From NCBI GenBank assembly GCA_947462425.1, contig CANHPI010000009.1, positions 1 to 19,421 of the forward strand: a DNA stretch of 19,421 nt, in the 5' to 3' direction. Made by a program: the position numbers and the translations under genes. Positions within the stretch are counted from its first letter, which is position 1; each line of letters begins with the position of its first letter. The notes below the pieces were generated by a model. It searched no databases and had not been told where the DNA came from. It worked only from the letters and a program-made list of their open reading frames with translations. This DNA is from Bacteroidota bacterium (lineage in GTDB: Bacteria > Bacteroidota > Bacteroidia > B-17B0 > B-17BO). Positions 7,097 through 15,343 of this stretch are shown here, piece after piece.

Positions 7097-7332
7097 TGAA
7101 CTATACAGATATCATTAGTAGCATTGGTGTATCCTTAATTTTGGTGGCATTTTTTCTTAATACATTTAAGTACTTAGATGGTAGTAATAAACTGTATTTT
7201 ACACTAAATATTGTTGGAGGAATATTTGCCTGCTATGGTAGTATTTTATTAAACTCTTTGCCTTTTATTATTTTAGAAGGAACTTGGAGTTTAGTAGCGG
7301 TGGTTGGATTAATTAAAATCTTAAAACAATAA
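7096..7332 (+). CDS. Small CBU_0592-type membrane protein
   Basis: A 78-residue integral membrane protein with about three hydrophobic segments (roughly 7-25, 34-52 and 55-75). It resembles the CBU_0592 family of small membrane proteins of unknown function (for example GVSLILVAFFLNTFKYL near the start and EGTWSLVAVVGLIKIL at the end). Its ATG overlaps the aroA stop codon by one base, so it is probably translated by terminating ribosomes from aroA. Its last 12 bases overlap the end of the convergent IPExxxVDY-family gene. No function can be assigned. Confidence 0.7.
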   Translation: MNYTDIISSIGVSLILVAFFLNTFKYLDGSNKLYFTLNIVGGIFACYGSILLNSLPFIILEGTWSLVAVVGLIKILKQ

Positions 7333-7818
7333 ATTACTCTTTGATTTTTTATCTTTTAAATCTTCAATAAAAATTTCGTGAACAATAATGAAGTTTGGAT
7401 TTAATTTAATCGCATCAAAAATGGTATGATTATGTAAATAACGATTATCTCCTTTGATGATTAAAAAATAATCAGAATTTTCTAATTCAGGAAGTAGCTT
7501 GGTTGTTTGTTCAACATCACCTAAAAATAAATCAAATTCAGGTTTTTGTATACTGTCAAATTTTGGTTGAAAAGAAGTTTGGTTTGGTAATAAATTAAAT
7601 TCAATATTTAGTTCTTCATGAATAAATCCATAAAGAGGGAAATAAAAATCTTCCCCTTGCTTATGTGTGAAATCTAATAAATCAATTAATTGCAAATCAA
7701 TGTTTAATGCTTCATTTAATTCGTGCACCACTCTGTAAATGCTTTCGGTGCAGGTAATCGAAAAGATATCAAAATCAAAATGCTCTTCAGCATTAATATC
7801 TAAATTGTATGTTGCCAA
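7321..7818 (-). CDS. IPExxxVDY family protein
   Basis: A 165-residue soluble protein. It fits the Bacteroidota IPExxxVDY family: an N-terminal region with IYRVVHELNEALNIDL (27-42), the name-giving motif here in the variant form LPELENSDYFLIIKG (about residues 109-123, LPE and SDY in place of IPE and VDY), and the typical end LKDKKSKSNLLF. The function is unknown. The start is a TTG at 7818-7816: an in-frame TAA lies a few codons upstream, and there is no methionine codon anywhere later in the gene, so no ATG start is possible. The gene follows fabI by 38 bases on the same strand and is probably its operon partner. Its 3' end overlaps the convergent small membrane-protein gene by 12 bases. Confidence 0.8.
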   Translation of the reverse strand: MATYNLDINAEEHFDFDIFSITCTESIYRVVHELNEALNIDLQLIDLLDFTHKQGEDFYFPLYGFIHEELNIEFNLLPNQTSFQPKFDSIQKPEFDLFLGDVEQTTKLLPELENSDYFLIIKGDNRYLHNHTIFDAIKLNPNFIIVHEIFIEDLKDKKSKSNLLF

Positions 7819-7856
7819 ATTAGTTTAAGCTGAAGAGCATTTAATTATTTTGTTAT

Positions 7857-8669
7857 TTATCCTTGAGTTTTTTCAAGTAATTCAGAACTTATTCCTGTAG
7901 AGCTATAGCCGCCATCGTGGTATAAATTCTGCATAGTAACCATACGTGTTAAATCTGAAAACATACTAACTGTAAAATTTGCACAATCATCAGCACTTGC
8001 ATTACCTAATGGAGATTGTAAATCAGCAAAGTCATAAAAATCAGAGAATCCTTTGATGCCATTTCCTGCAGATGTTTTAGTAGGAGATTGAGAAATAGTA
8101 TTGATACGCACTTTCTTTTGTTTACCATAATGGTATCCAAATGTACGAGCAATACTTTCTAACATTGCTTTAATGTCTGCCATGTCTGTATAAAACGGAT
8201 ACGTACGCTGAGCTCCAATATAAGATAAGGCTACAACAGAGGCATGCTCGTTTAAAGCATCTAATTTATGAGCAGCTGCTAACATTTTATGAAATGATAA
8301 GGCAGAAACATCAATTCCTTTTTGAAAAAAATCATAATTTAATTCAGTATAAGGAATGTTTTTACGAATATTAACGCTCATTCCAATAGAATGTAAAACA
8401 AAATCAATTTTACCACCTAATACATCCATTGATTCGGTATATAATTTCGTGATATCTTCCATGCTAGTTGCATCTGCTGGAATTATTTTAGCTCCCGTTT
8501 CCTCTGCTAATTTATTAATTTCTCCTAAACGCATAGCGATTGGAGCATTAGTCAAAGTAAAAGTGGCGCCTTCTTCGTGGCATTTTTGAGCTACTTTCCA
8601 TGCAATTGAATTTTCATCTAATGCACCGGTAATAATTCCGCGTTTTCCTTTTAATAAGTTGTAAGCCAT
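7857..8669 (-). CDS. fabI: Enoyl-[acyl-carrier-protein] reductase FabI
   Basis: A 270-residue cytoplasmic short-chain dehydrogenase-like enzyme that reduces trans-2-enoyl-ACP, the last step of each fatty-acid elongation cycle, with NAD(P)H. FabI hallmarks are the cofactor motif GALDENSIAWKVA (15-27), DATSMEDI (66-73), VLHSIGM (91-97), the catalytic pair Tyr150 (in LSYIGAQR) and Tyr160-x6-Lys167, and the post-catalytic SQSPTKTSAG (193-202) in place of the more common AGPIRT. The length is as expected. It is the first gene of a probable two-gene unit with the IPExxxVDY-family gene. A -7-like TATATTTA lies 22 bases upstream of the ATG, leaving a short leader. Confidence 0.96.
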   Translation of the reverse strand: MAYNLLKGKRGIITGALDENSIAWKVAQKCHEEGATFTLTNAPIAMRLGEINKLAEETGAKIIPADATSMEDITKLYTESMDVLGGKIDFVLHSIGMSVNIRKNIPYTELNYDFFQKGIDVSALSFHKMLAAAHKLDALNEHASVVALSYIGAQRTYPFYTDMADIKAMLESIARTFGYHYGKQKKVRINTISQSPTKTSAGNGIKGFSDFYDFADLQSPLGNASADDCANFTVSMFSDLTRMVTMQNLYHDGGYSSTGISSELLEKTQG

Positions 8670-8691
8670 ATCATGTGTTTTTTTAGTTGGG

Positions 8692-8699
8692 TAAATATA
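8692..8699 (-). promoter_or_regulatory. Probable -7 element (TATATTTA) of fabI
   Basis: Minus-strand TATATTTA matches TAnnTTTG except for the last base. It ends 22 bases before the fabI ATG, which would give a leader of some 15-18 bases. No TTTG -33 is seen. Confidence 0.35.
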
Positions 8700-8877
8700 C
8701 GATTTACTGTTAAATTTTAATGAAATAAATAGGGTTTATAAAGGCAATTTTTTAACCAGATTGGAACATAAAATAGATGTTTTTTTTATTTCTAGTTACA
8801 AGAATAGCTTTCTAATATTTCTCCTAGGCTTTATAAAACAATGTGTCTATGTAGTTTATATCATAAGCATACATAAA

Positions 8878-10827
8878 TTACTCGTATAAAAAGTAATCTT
8901 TTTGTATAAAATAGTTTGCGGATTCATAAATCTGCATCATATTTCTATTCATACTATCTGCTTTTTGTTTTAATTGATTTTTATAATTAATAGGATCCAA
9001 ACTTTTATACTTTCTTAAATAAGTTTCTTGATTAGCGAGTGTTTTATAATAATAAAAACCATGATTATCAACACAGCCTATCTTATCATCCGCCGAAAAA
9101 ACAACGAAGGGATGTTGTGCTTTTAAAATATTAATTCCAAATGTTTGATTGGTATAATTTGCTCCTATTATTCCCATAATGGTTGCTGGAATATCTGGCT
9201 GATAACAAGGTGATGATATTGTATCTGCCTTAAATAGTTTTGGTTGATGAATAATACATGGTACATGATTATAACTTAAAGGCATTTCATAAGTATGTCC
9301 CATCGATAAGCCATGGTCACCCAAAAATATAAATACGGTATTGTTATACCATGGTTGTTTTTTTGCCTGTTCCACAAATCTTCCAATAGACCAATCAGCA
9401 TACATAGTACAATTGTCTTGTTGCGTTTCTCCATTTGGTTTAAATGAAATATCCTTAGGTATTCTCCATGGGCCATGGTCAGATGCTGTCATTACAACTG
9501 ATAAAAATGGTTGTTTACTTTTTCTGTTATTGGTTGTTTCAATTAACTTATCTAGTAGTACATGATCAGCTACACCCAATGAACTTTCTACTTGAGAATT
9601 GTCAAAATCATATTGACTAATACTGTGTTCAAATTTATTGAGTTTAAAAAAACCTTGCATATTATCAAAGTGCGGATCATGTGTTGTATAAAAATAAGTT
9701 TCGTAACCTTCTTTAGACAATAATGTTCCTATTCCATTAAAAGAATTTTTAACATAACTTTTCATTGATTTCTCGGCGTATATACTTGGAAAACCGGATG
9801 TGGTAGAAAATAAACCATTAAAGGTGTGAATACCTGATGAGAAAAAAGTATTAAAAAATATAGATTCTTTATTTAATTTATCTAAGTGGGGAGTTAAATT
9901 TTTTCCACCATAATAGCCCATTTTAAATACCGACATGCTTTCCATGACAACAATCACAATATTGTATTTTCTTTTTGGTTGTGATGTATCAATTATTTTC
10001 CTGTCTATTGTTTTTTCAAATGGACTAGTAATTCCTAGATAACTTCTTGTAAAAGCTAAATGCTCATTTATTTTTTCTGGTATTTTGTATGGTTTTCTAT
10101 TTTCGTTATAGAGAACTGTTCTCCAAAATGTAAAATTGGCATTAATTGCTATTTGATTAATGAAATTATTTTGTGATACAATTGATAAACCCTCATGTAA
10201 CCCTGAGCGATCCGATGTTCGTCCTCTTGCACCAAGTGTAACAAATATTGATAAAATAATAAATAGTAACAATGAGTAAGGCCATTTTAATGAAACTTGG
10301 GCAGACTGTTGTATTTTAAAATTATTAAATTGTTTGTTTGTTAACCGAATAAAAAAGTACGTTGTAATAAAAAACACTAAAAAGAAACCCCAATACGAAA
10401 AGCTTCCAAAAATTAACCTAAAGGCAAAAGCTGGACTATCATTCCATAAAAACGCTCCTTTGTTTAAGTGCGTGCCAAATTGTGTAAAATAAGGTATGTC
10501 TGCTATGCAAACAAAATGATAAATCAATTGTAAGATTAAAAAACTATAAAATCCAAAAATATACAAGGCATTTTGTTTAAAAAAATATCCTATTGACCAA
10601 ATAATAGTGGGTAAGAAAGCTATCCAACAAAATACAGCTGTATCAAATTCGAGCCCCATTCTAAAAGCCATTAATTTTTCTGCGAAAGGAACAATTCCAA
10701 CATCTGATGATTTATTGATGTTGTAAAATAATAAACGAATGCAAAAAAATACCGCCAAGTTTATTGCATATAGTTTAAGTAATAACTTAATGTATGCGGG
10801 TATGTTTCCACTAATTTTTTTAAGCAT
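8878..10827 (-). CDS. LTA-synthase-family membrane sulfatase-fold transferase
   Basis: A 649-residue inner-membrane protein with five N-terminal helices (about 18-36, 62-82, 88-110, 143-163 and 183-200) and a large periplasmic alkaline-phosphatase/sulfatase-like domain from about residue 285. The active-site pattern of LtaS-type enzymes is complete: Glu296 in VVMESMS, nucleophile Thr335 in GIHTFNG, His451 in SDHGPW, and Asp504/His505 in LGDHGLS. Such enzymes move phosphoglycerol or phosphoethanolamine from a phospholipid to an envelope acceptor. In a Gram-negative member of Bacteroidota the acceptor is not lipoteichoic acid, so the substrate is open. The first eight bases overlap the end of recN, implying co-transcription, although the functions differ. 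Residues beyond about 585 form a C-terminal tail without a recognised motif. Confidence 0.88.
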   Translation of the reverse strand: MLKKISGNIPAYIKLLLKLYAINLAVFFCIRLLFYNINKSSDVGIVPFAEKLMAFRMGLEFDTAVFCWIAFLPTIIWSIGYFFKQNALYIFGFYSFLILQLIYHFVCIADIPYFTQFGTHLNKGAFLWNDSPAFAFRLIFGSFSYWGFFLVFFITTYFFIRLTNKQFNNFKIQQSAQVSLKWPYSLLLFIILSIFVTLGARGRTSDRSGLHEGLSIVSQNNFINQIAINANFTFWRTVLYNENRKPYKIPEKINEHLAFTRSYLGITSPFEKTIDRKIIDTSQPKRKYNIVIVVMESMSVFKMGYYGGKNLTPHLDKLNKESIFFNTFFSSGIHTFNGLFSTTSGFPSIYAEKSMKSYVKNSFNGIGTLLSKEGYETYFYTTHDPHFDNMQGFFKLNKFEHSISQYDFDNSQVESSLGVADHVLLDKLIETTNNRKSKQPFLSVVMTASDHGPWRIPKDISFKPNGETQQDNCTMYADWSIGRFVEQAKKQPWYNNTVFIFLGDHGLSMGHTYEMPLSYNHVPCIIHQPKLFKADTISSPCYQPDIPATIMGIIGANYTNQTFGINILKAQHPFVVFSADDKIGCVDNHGFYYYKTLANQETYLRKYKSLDPINYKNQLKQKADSMNRNMMQIYESANYFIQKDYFLYE

Positions 10828-12475
10828 TCAATAATTCTTTCGCATTCTTTAATGCTATTTCTGTTGGTGAACCTGTACTTAACATTTTTGCAATTTCTGC
10901 TACGCGTTCATCTTTTGTAAGAGCTTTAATGTTCGAAGTTGTTTTGTCTTTAGTATCTGATTTATAAACAAACAAATGGTTACTCCCTTTACTTGCCATT
11001 TGTGGTAAATGCGTAATTGTAATAACTTGCATAGTTCTTTCCATCGCTAATAAAATGTTTCCAATTTTATCGGCAACATCTCCACTTACTCCAGTATCTA
11101 TTTCATCAAAAATAATGGTTGGAAGTGCGGTTCGTTCGGCTAATAGTGCTTTTAAACATAACATTAAACGGGATAGTTCACCGCCCGATGCTGTTTTGTG
11201 TAATTCTTTAAATTCAGCACCCTTATTGGCTGTAAATAAAAAAGAAATAGCATCTAACCCATTAACCGTTAGATTATCCTGTTTTTTTAATTCTATTTTA
11301 AATTGCGCATTTGCCATTGATAGGCTAGTGAGCATAGTTTTAATATTTTGTTCTATACCAATAGTTGATTTTTGACGTTTATCAGATAATTCTTTGGCTA
11401 TTGTTTTACATTGCTTTTCTAATGCTAAAATTTCTTTTTGTGTTTTTTCAATACTTAATTCTAAGGATGAAAACTGTTGAAGTTTGTTTTCAATATCATC
11501 TTTTATAACTAATAATTCATCTTCGGACTTAACGCCATGTTTTTTTAATAAGCGATTGATTTTGTCTAATTGGGCATTTACTTCTTCAAGTCGCACATTG
11601 TCATAAACAACATCTTCTTCGCAACCATCAATATCTTTTGATAATTCTTTTAATTCGATAGTTACTGAATTTATGCGTTCATACAATTCATTAAACTGTT
11701 TTCCAAATTTAGAAACGCTTTGTAATTGTTGTTTTATTATAGCTAAAGCCGAAATTATATTTTCATCACTCCCTGAAATAGCATGTGAAGATTTTACTAG
11801 GTTTGCTTTAATAAATTCGGCATTTTCTAAAGTCTCACCTTCTTCTTCAAGCTGCTTTTGTTCCCCAACTTTAATATTGGACTCTTCTAATTCATTAAAC
11901 TGAAATTGAAAATAATCTAGTTCTTTTTTTGCTTGTATTTCTTGAGCAGATAATTCTTCTAAATGTTTTTTTAATTTTTGTAGTGTAACAAATTGTTTTT
12001 TGTAATCGGTAAACAAGGAGATTGTTTGAGCAAAGGCATCTACTAATTCAAACTGAAAATTAGTTTCCTTTAATAATAAAGTTTCGTGTTGCGAGTGAAT
12101 ATCAATTAATTGATCACCTAATTCTTTCAATACACTAATTGTTGTGGGTGTGTCGTTAATAAAAGCACGCGATTTACCTTCAGGAGTAATTTCTCTTCTG
12201 ATAGTAGTTAGTTCTTCAAAATCCAATTCATGACTTTCAAAAAAAGAGGTTAATTGATATTCTGCAATATTAAATTGCGCTTCAATAATGCATTTTTTTG
12301 ATTTGTCATGAAGCGAGCTTACATCCGCTCTATTGCCCAATGTTAATCCAAGAGCTCCTAATAATATTGATTTTCCTGCACCTGTTTCTCCAGTAATAAC
12401 AGTTAAGCCTTTGTTCAAATGAACTTCGGTTTCTTCAATGAGTGCGAAATTTTTTATTCGTAAATGTTGTAACAT
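10820..12475 (-). CDS. recN: DNA repair protein RecN
   Basis: A 551-residue SMC-like ATPase that acts on DNA double-strand breaks. It has Walker A GETGAGKS (29-36), an extended coiled-coil-rich middle (roughly 150-370), the ABC signature SGGELSRL (430-437), Walker B TIIFDEIDTG (about 453-462) and the switch histidine in ITITHLPQMA. I chose the ATG at 12475, giving MLQHLRIKNFALIEE, because RecN proteins begin right there. An in-frame start at 12511 would add 12 residues with no family counterpart. The gene is divergent from rpoD across about 260 bases, and its stop overlaps the next gene by eight bases. I see no clear promoter element or LexA-type site upstream. Confidence 0.95.
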   Translation of the reverse strand: MLQHLRIKNFALIEETEVHLNKGLTVITGETGAGKSILLGALGLTLGNRADVSSLHDKSKKCIIEAQFNIAEYQLTSFFESHELDFEELTTIRREITPEGKSRAFINDTPTTISVLKELGDQLIDIHSQHETLLLKETNFQFELVDAFAQTISLFTDYKKQFVTLQKLKKHLEELSAQEIQAKKELDYFQFQFNELEESNIKVGEQKQLEEEGETLENAEFIKANLVKSSHAISGSDENIISALAIIKQQLQSVSKFGKQFNELYERINSVTIELKELSKDIDGCEEDVVYDNVRLEEVNAQLDKINRLLKKHGVKSEDELLVIKDDIENKLQQFSSLELSIEKTQKEILALEKQCKTIAKELSDKRQKSTIGIEQNIKTMLTSLSMANAQFKIELKKQDNLTVNGLDAISFLFTANKGAEFKELHKTASGGELSRLMLCLKALLAERTALPTIIFDEIDTGVSGDVADKIGNILLAMERTMQVITITHLPQMASKGSNHLFVYKSDTKDKTTSNIKALTKDERVAEIAKMLSTGSPTEIALKNAKELLNA

Positions 12476-12625
12476 ATCTAGGTTAAATATCGGAAAATAA
12501 TCATTATTCAAAATGTTTATTTTACACAGAATAGACTTTCATTTTCAACATATATTTATTTTTTAAACATGCGCCTAAATCAAAATAATCATTCAATCAT
12601 TTAAATAGCCTATTCACTCAAAACC

Positions 12626-12658
12626 ATGTAACGATTCTGGCTTTCTATCGTAATACAT
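12626..12658 (+). promoter_or_regulatory. Imperfect hairpin upstream of rpoD
   Basis: ATGTAACGAT (12626-12635) can pair with ATCGT (12647-12651) and TACAT (12654-12658), with AA at 12652-12653 bulged out: ten pairs around an 11-base loop. It lies about 80 bases before the rpoD ATG, in the recN/rpoD divergent region. It could be an RNA leader structure or an operator. It is not followed by a U-tract, so it is not a terminator. Confidence 0.35.
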
Positions 12659-12735
12659 TACAAAAGCATCAAATAATTAAACTATAGGTGTTTTTTTAAC
12701 CAATTTAATGGGCATTAATTAAATTAAATTTTGTC

Positions 12736-13602
12736 ATGAGGCAGCTAAAAATTACCAAACAAATTACAAATCGCGAAACAGCTTCGCTTGATATGTATTT
12801 ACAAGACATTGGACGTGTGGAGTTAATTACAGCTGATGAAGAGGTGGTATTAGCTCAAAAAATTAAACAAGGCGATCAAAGAGCTTTGGACAAATTAGTG
12901 AAGGCTAATCTTCGATTTGTAGTATCGGTTTCAAAACAATATCAAAATCAAGGATTGAGTCTGCCTGATTTAATTAATGAAGGAAATATGGGTTTGATTA
13001 AAGCAGCCCAACGTTTTGATGAAACGCGTGGATTTAAATTTATCTCTTATGCTGTTTGGTGGATCAGACAAAGTATTTTGCAAGCATTAGCTGAACAATC
13101 TCGAATTGTAAGATTGCCCTTGAATAAAATAGGTGCTATAAATAAAATAAATAAAACTCTTGCTAAGTTAGAGCAAGAGTTGGAACGCGAGCCAATCGCC
13201 GAAGAGATTTCTGAAATTATTGAAATTTCACCGGCAGATATTAGAGATATTATGAGAAATCAAGGCAGACACATGAGTATGGATGCACCGATTGGTAATA
13301 TGGAAGACGGAAGTAGCATGTATGAATTATTAGAAAATAAGCATGAAGCATCTCCTGATAATGATTTGATTATTGAAAGTTTAAGGAGTGAGATAAACAG
13401 AGCTTTAACGGGGCTTACAACGCGCGAGGCTGATGTTGTAAGATTATATTATGGTTTGAGTGGGGGGCATTCCCACTCGTTGGAAGAAATTGGTGAAAAA
13501 TTTGAGTTAACTCGAGAAAGAGTTCGTCAAATTAAAGAAAAAGCAGTACGCCGTTTAAAACATGCGTCTCGCAGTAAGTTTTTAATGGGCTATTTAGGGT
13601 AG
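12736..13602 (+). CDS. rpoD: Primary RNA polymerase sigma factor RpoD/SigA
   Basis: A 288-residue housekeeping sigma factor that directs RNA polymerase to promoters. The N-terminus [14 protein letters not shown] and the short length (no region 1.1) are typical of Bacteroidota, whose primary sigma recognises TTTG/TAnnTTTG promoters. Region 1.2 spans about 15-48, and region 2 about 51-121 ([47 protein letters not shown]). Region 3 follows from about 130. Region 4 covers about 220-277, with the helix-turn-helix at [26 protein letters not shown]. The gene stands alone, with a strong terminator just after the stop. The region upstream of the ATG is very AT-rich with no Shine-Dalgarno. Its promoter is not identified with confidence. 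Confidence 0.97.
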   Translation: MRQLKITKQITNRETASLDMYLQDIGRVELITADEEVVLAQKIKQGDQRALDKLVKANLRFVVSVSKQYQNQGLSLPDLINEGNMGLIKAAQRFDETRGFKFISYAVWWIRQSILQALAEQSRIVRLPLNKIGAINKINKTLAKLEQELEREPIAEEISEIIEISPADIRDIMRNQGRHMSMDAPIGNMEDGSSMYELLENKHEASPDNDLIIESLRSEINRALTGLTTREADVVRLYYGLSGGHSHSLEEIGEKFELTRERVRQIKEKAVRRLKHASRSKFLMGYLG

Positions 13603-13630
13603 TGTAGTGTGTGTTTAGTGAAAAGTGGAG

Positions 13631-13659
13631 AAGGAGGCTTGTGTTTGGCCTCCTTTTTT
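13631..13659 (+). terminator. Intrinsic terminator of rpoD
   Basis: A perfect 8-bp stem (AAGGAGGC at 13631-13638 with GCCTCCTT at 13648-13655), a 9-base loop and a T-run at 13654-13659, starting 28 bases after the rpoD stop. Confidence 0.85.
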
Positions 13660-13843
13660 ATTTTTTGGTATTACTCACAAAAACGCGGATCAGGCTTTTA
13701 TTCCAATGTTTTTGATCGTGCTTCACAAAAAGTATTTTCATAGCAATCCTTAACACCTAATAAACTTCAAAACAAGACTTTGATTTTAAACTAAATTGAT
13801 TATTTGTTAAAAAGAAATTCGTGATAAAATATTTATATTTTCC

Positions 13844-13851
13844 TACTTTTG
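13844..13851 (+). promoter_or_regulatory. -7 promoter element (TACTTTTG) of rpe-sod
   Basis: An exact TAnnTTTG match, 17 bases before the rpe ATG at 13869. It lies downstream of the alternative in-frame GTG at 13821, so a transcript from here could not use that GTG. A TTCG at 13818-13821 is the best -33 candidate (22-base spacer). Confidence 0.55.
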
Positions 13852-13868
13852 ATGTTCAAATTAATGAT

Positions 13869-14519
13869 ATGTCACATTTAATAGCACCCTCTGTTTTATC
13901 AGCCGATTTTGGAAATTTACAACGTGATATAGAACTCATTAACACTTCTGATGCAGATTGGTTTCATATTGATATTATGGATGGAGCTTTTGTTCCAAAT
14001 ATTTCGTTTGGATTTCCAGTTTTAAAATCAATTCAAAAACACGCTAAAAAACCATTAGATGTTCATTTAATGATTGTAGATCCTGATCGTTATACTCAAT
14101 TGTTTAAAGATGCTGGAGCAAATGTTTTAACGGTTCATATTGAAGCCTGTACACATTTACACCGAACCATTCAAAATATAAAGGCCCTTGGTATGAAAGC
14201 GGGCGTTGCTTTAAATCCACACACTTCAATTCACTTGTTAGAAGATATAATTGCTGATATTGATTTGGTTTGTATCATGAGCGTAAATCCAGGTTTTGGT
14301 GGACAAAAGTTTATTGAAAATACCTATTCAAAAGTTTCTTCACTCAAAAAATTAATTATCGAAAAAAACTCTAAAGCGTTAATCGAAATTGATGGAGGTG
14401 TAGATTTAAATAACTATAAAAAATTATTAGGAGCAGGTGCCGATGTATTAGTAGCTGGTAATACTGTTTTTGGCAGCATTAATCCTTCACAAACAATTAC
14501 ACAATTAAAACAAATATAA
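13869..14519 (+). CDS. rpe: Ribulose-phosphate 3-epimerase
   Basis: A 216-residue TIM-barrel metalloenzyme that interconverts D-ribulose 5-phosphate and D-xylulose 5-phosphate in the pentose phosphate pathway. Family landmarks are IAPSVLSADFGNL (5-17), FHIDIMDGAFVPN (32-44, with His33 and Asp35 as metal/catalytic residues), DVHLMI (64-69, His66), SVNPGFGGQKFI (138-149) and EIDGGV (173-178, Asp175), with the phosphate-binding VAGNTVFG near the end. The start is set at the ATG at 13869, giving the usual N-terminus and length. An upstream GTG at 13821 would add 16 residues and lies before the promoter element. The superoxide dismutase gene begins 19 bases after the stop, so the two are likely co-transcribed. 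Confidence 0.96.
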   Translation: MSHLIAPSVLSADFGNLQRDIELINTSDADWFHIDIMDGAFVPNISFGFPVLKSIQKHAKKPLDVHLMIVDPDRYTQLFKDAGANVLTVHIEACTHLHRTIQNIKALGMKAGVALNPHTSIHLLEDIIADIDLVCIMSVNPGFGGQKFIENTYSKVSSLKKLIIEKNSKALIEIDGGVDLNNYKKLLGAGADVLVAGNTVFGSINPSQTITQLKQI

Positions 14520-14538
14520 ACCCTAAAAACAAAATAAA

Positions 14539-15144
14539 ATGTCATTTGAATTACCTAAATTAGATTATGCCTATACTGCATTAGAGCCGCATATTGATGC
14601 TAAAACCATGGAAATACACCATAGTAAACATCACCAGGCTTATGTAACAAATTTAAATAATGCTATTGCAGGAACTGACACTGAAAAGATGAGCATTGAA
14701 GAGATTTGTAAAAATATTTCTAAATTCCCAATGGCTGTTCGTAACAATGGTGGCGGACACTACAACCACTCTTTATTTTGGCAAATTATGGCACCAAATG
14801 CTGGTGGTATGCCAACAGGTGATTTGGCAAAAGCTATCGAAACAGACTTAGGTGGTTTTGATAAATTTAAGGCTGATTTTACTGCCGCAGGTGCAACACG
14901 CTTTGGTTCAGGTTGGGCTTGGTTATGCGTTAAAGAAGGAAAGCTTTGCGTTTGCTCTACACCAAATCAAGATAATCCTTTAATGGATATAGCAGATTGT
15001 AAAGGAACTCCAATTTTAGGAATGGATGTTTGGGAGCACGCCTATTATTTACACTATCAAAATCGTCGCCCCGATTATATGGCTGCATTTTTTAATGTAA
15101 TTAACTGGGCAAAAGTGAGTGAACTTTATGCTTCAGCTAAATAA
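14539..15144 (+). CDS. sodA: Superoxide dismutase (Fe/Mn family, Mn-type signature)
   Basis: A 201-residue cytoplasmic superoxide dismutase that turns superoxide into oxygen and hydrogen peroxide. The four metal ligands are visible: His27 (MEIHHSKHH), His77 ([11 protein letters not shown]), and Asp163 and His167 (MDVWEHAYY). Tyr35 is the usual gateway residue. The second-sphere glutamine sits at Gln144 in TPNQDNPL and a glycine precedes HYNH, the pattern of manganese enzymes; iron enzymes carry that glutamine elsewhere. A cambialistic enzyme cannot be excluded. A cluster of cysteines (130, 137, 139) in the C-terminal domain is unusual-looking but not at the active site. No signal peptide. It follows rpe by 19 bases and ends before a strong terminator. 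Confidence 0.95.
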   Translation: MSFELPKLDYAYTALEPHIDAKTMEIHHSKHHQAYVTNLNNAIAGTDTEKMSIEEICKNISKFPMAVRNNGGGHYNHSLFWQIMAPNAGGMPTGDLAKAIETDLGGFDKFKADFTAAGATRFGSGWAWLCVKEGKLCVCSTPNQDNPLMDIADCKGTPILGMDVWEHAYYLHYQNRRPDYMAAFFNVINWAKVSELYASAK

Positions 15145-15254
15145 TATTATTTAAAGCCTATTTTAAATTTATGTAATAATGCTGTTTGTGCTTTTCTTCC
15201 TTCAATCAAAACACATCATACTAATTTTTATAATATAAATTTAAATATATGTTT

Positions 15255-15292
15255 AAAAAAACGCCTGATTTATTAAGTCAGGCGTTTTTTTT
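15255..15292 (+). terminator. Intrinsic terminator after sodA
   Basis: ACGCCTGA (15261-15268) pairs perfectly with TCAGGCGT (15278-15285) across a 9-base loop, preceded by an A-run and followed by eight T. The A/T runs could extend the stem and allow action in both directions. It lies about 110 bases after the sodA stop. Confidence 0.88.
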
Positions 15293-15316
15293 ATGTGATA
15301 AATAAGTTAAGTAGTG

Positions 15317-15324
15317 TATATTTG
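15317..15324 (+). promoter_or_regulatory. -7 promoter element (TATATTTG) of the PF04020 gene
   Basis: An exact TAnnTTTG match, 19 bases before the ATG at 15344 and just after the sodA terminator, so the downstream gene has its own promoter. The -33 region has only a TTTA at 15290-15293. Confidence 0.55.
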
Positions 15325-15343
15325 AAATGCAATTAAAATTACT

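Noticed and set aside
11055..11903. Plus-strand open frames within recN (106 and 76 codons)
   Set aside because: They are antisense to an intact, motif-complete recN and show no recognisable family. The same applies to other opposite-strand frames inside fabI, the sulfatase-fold gene, aroA and the rprXY genes.
12725..12733. TAAATTTTG just before rpoD as a -7 promoter element
   Set aside because: It has three bases instead of two between TA and TTTG and ends only two bases before the ATG, so transcription would start inside the start codon. The rpoD N-terminus is well conserved at this ATG.
13821..13868. GTG start for rpe at 13821
   Set aside because: It would add 16 non-homologous residues and lies upstream of the exact -7 promoter element at 13844.
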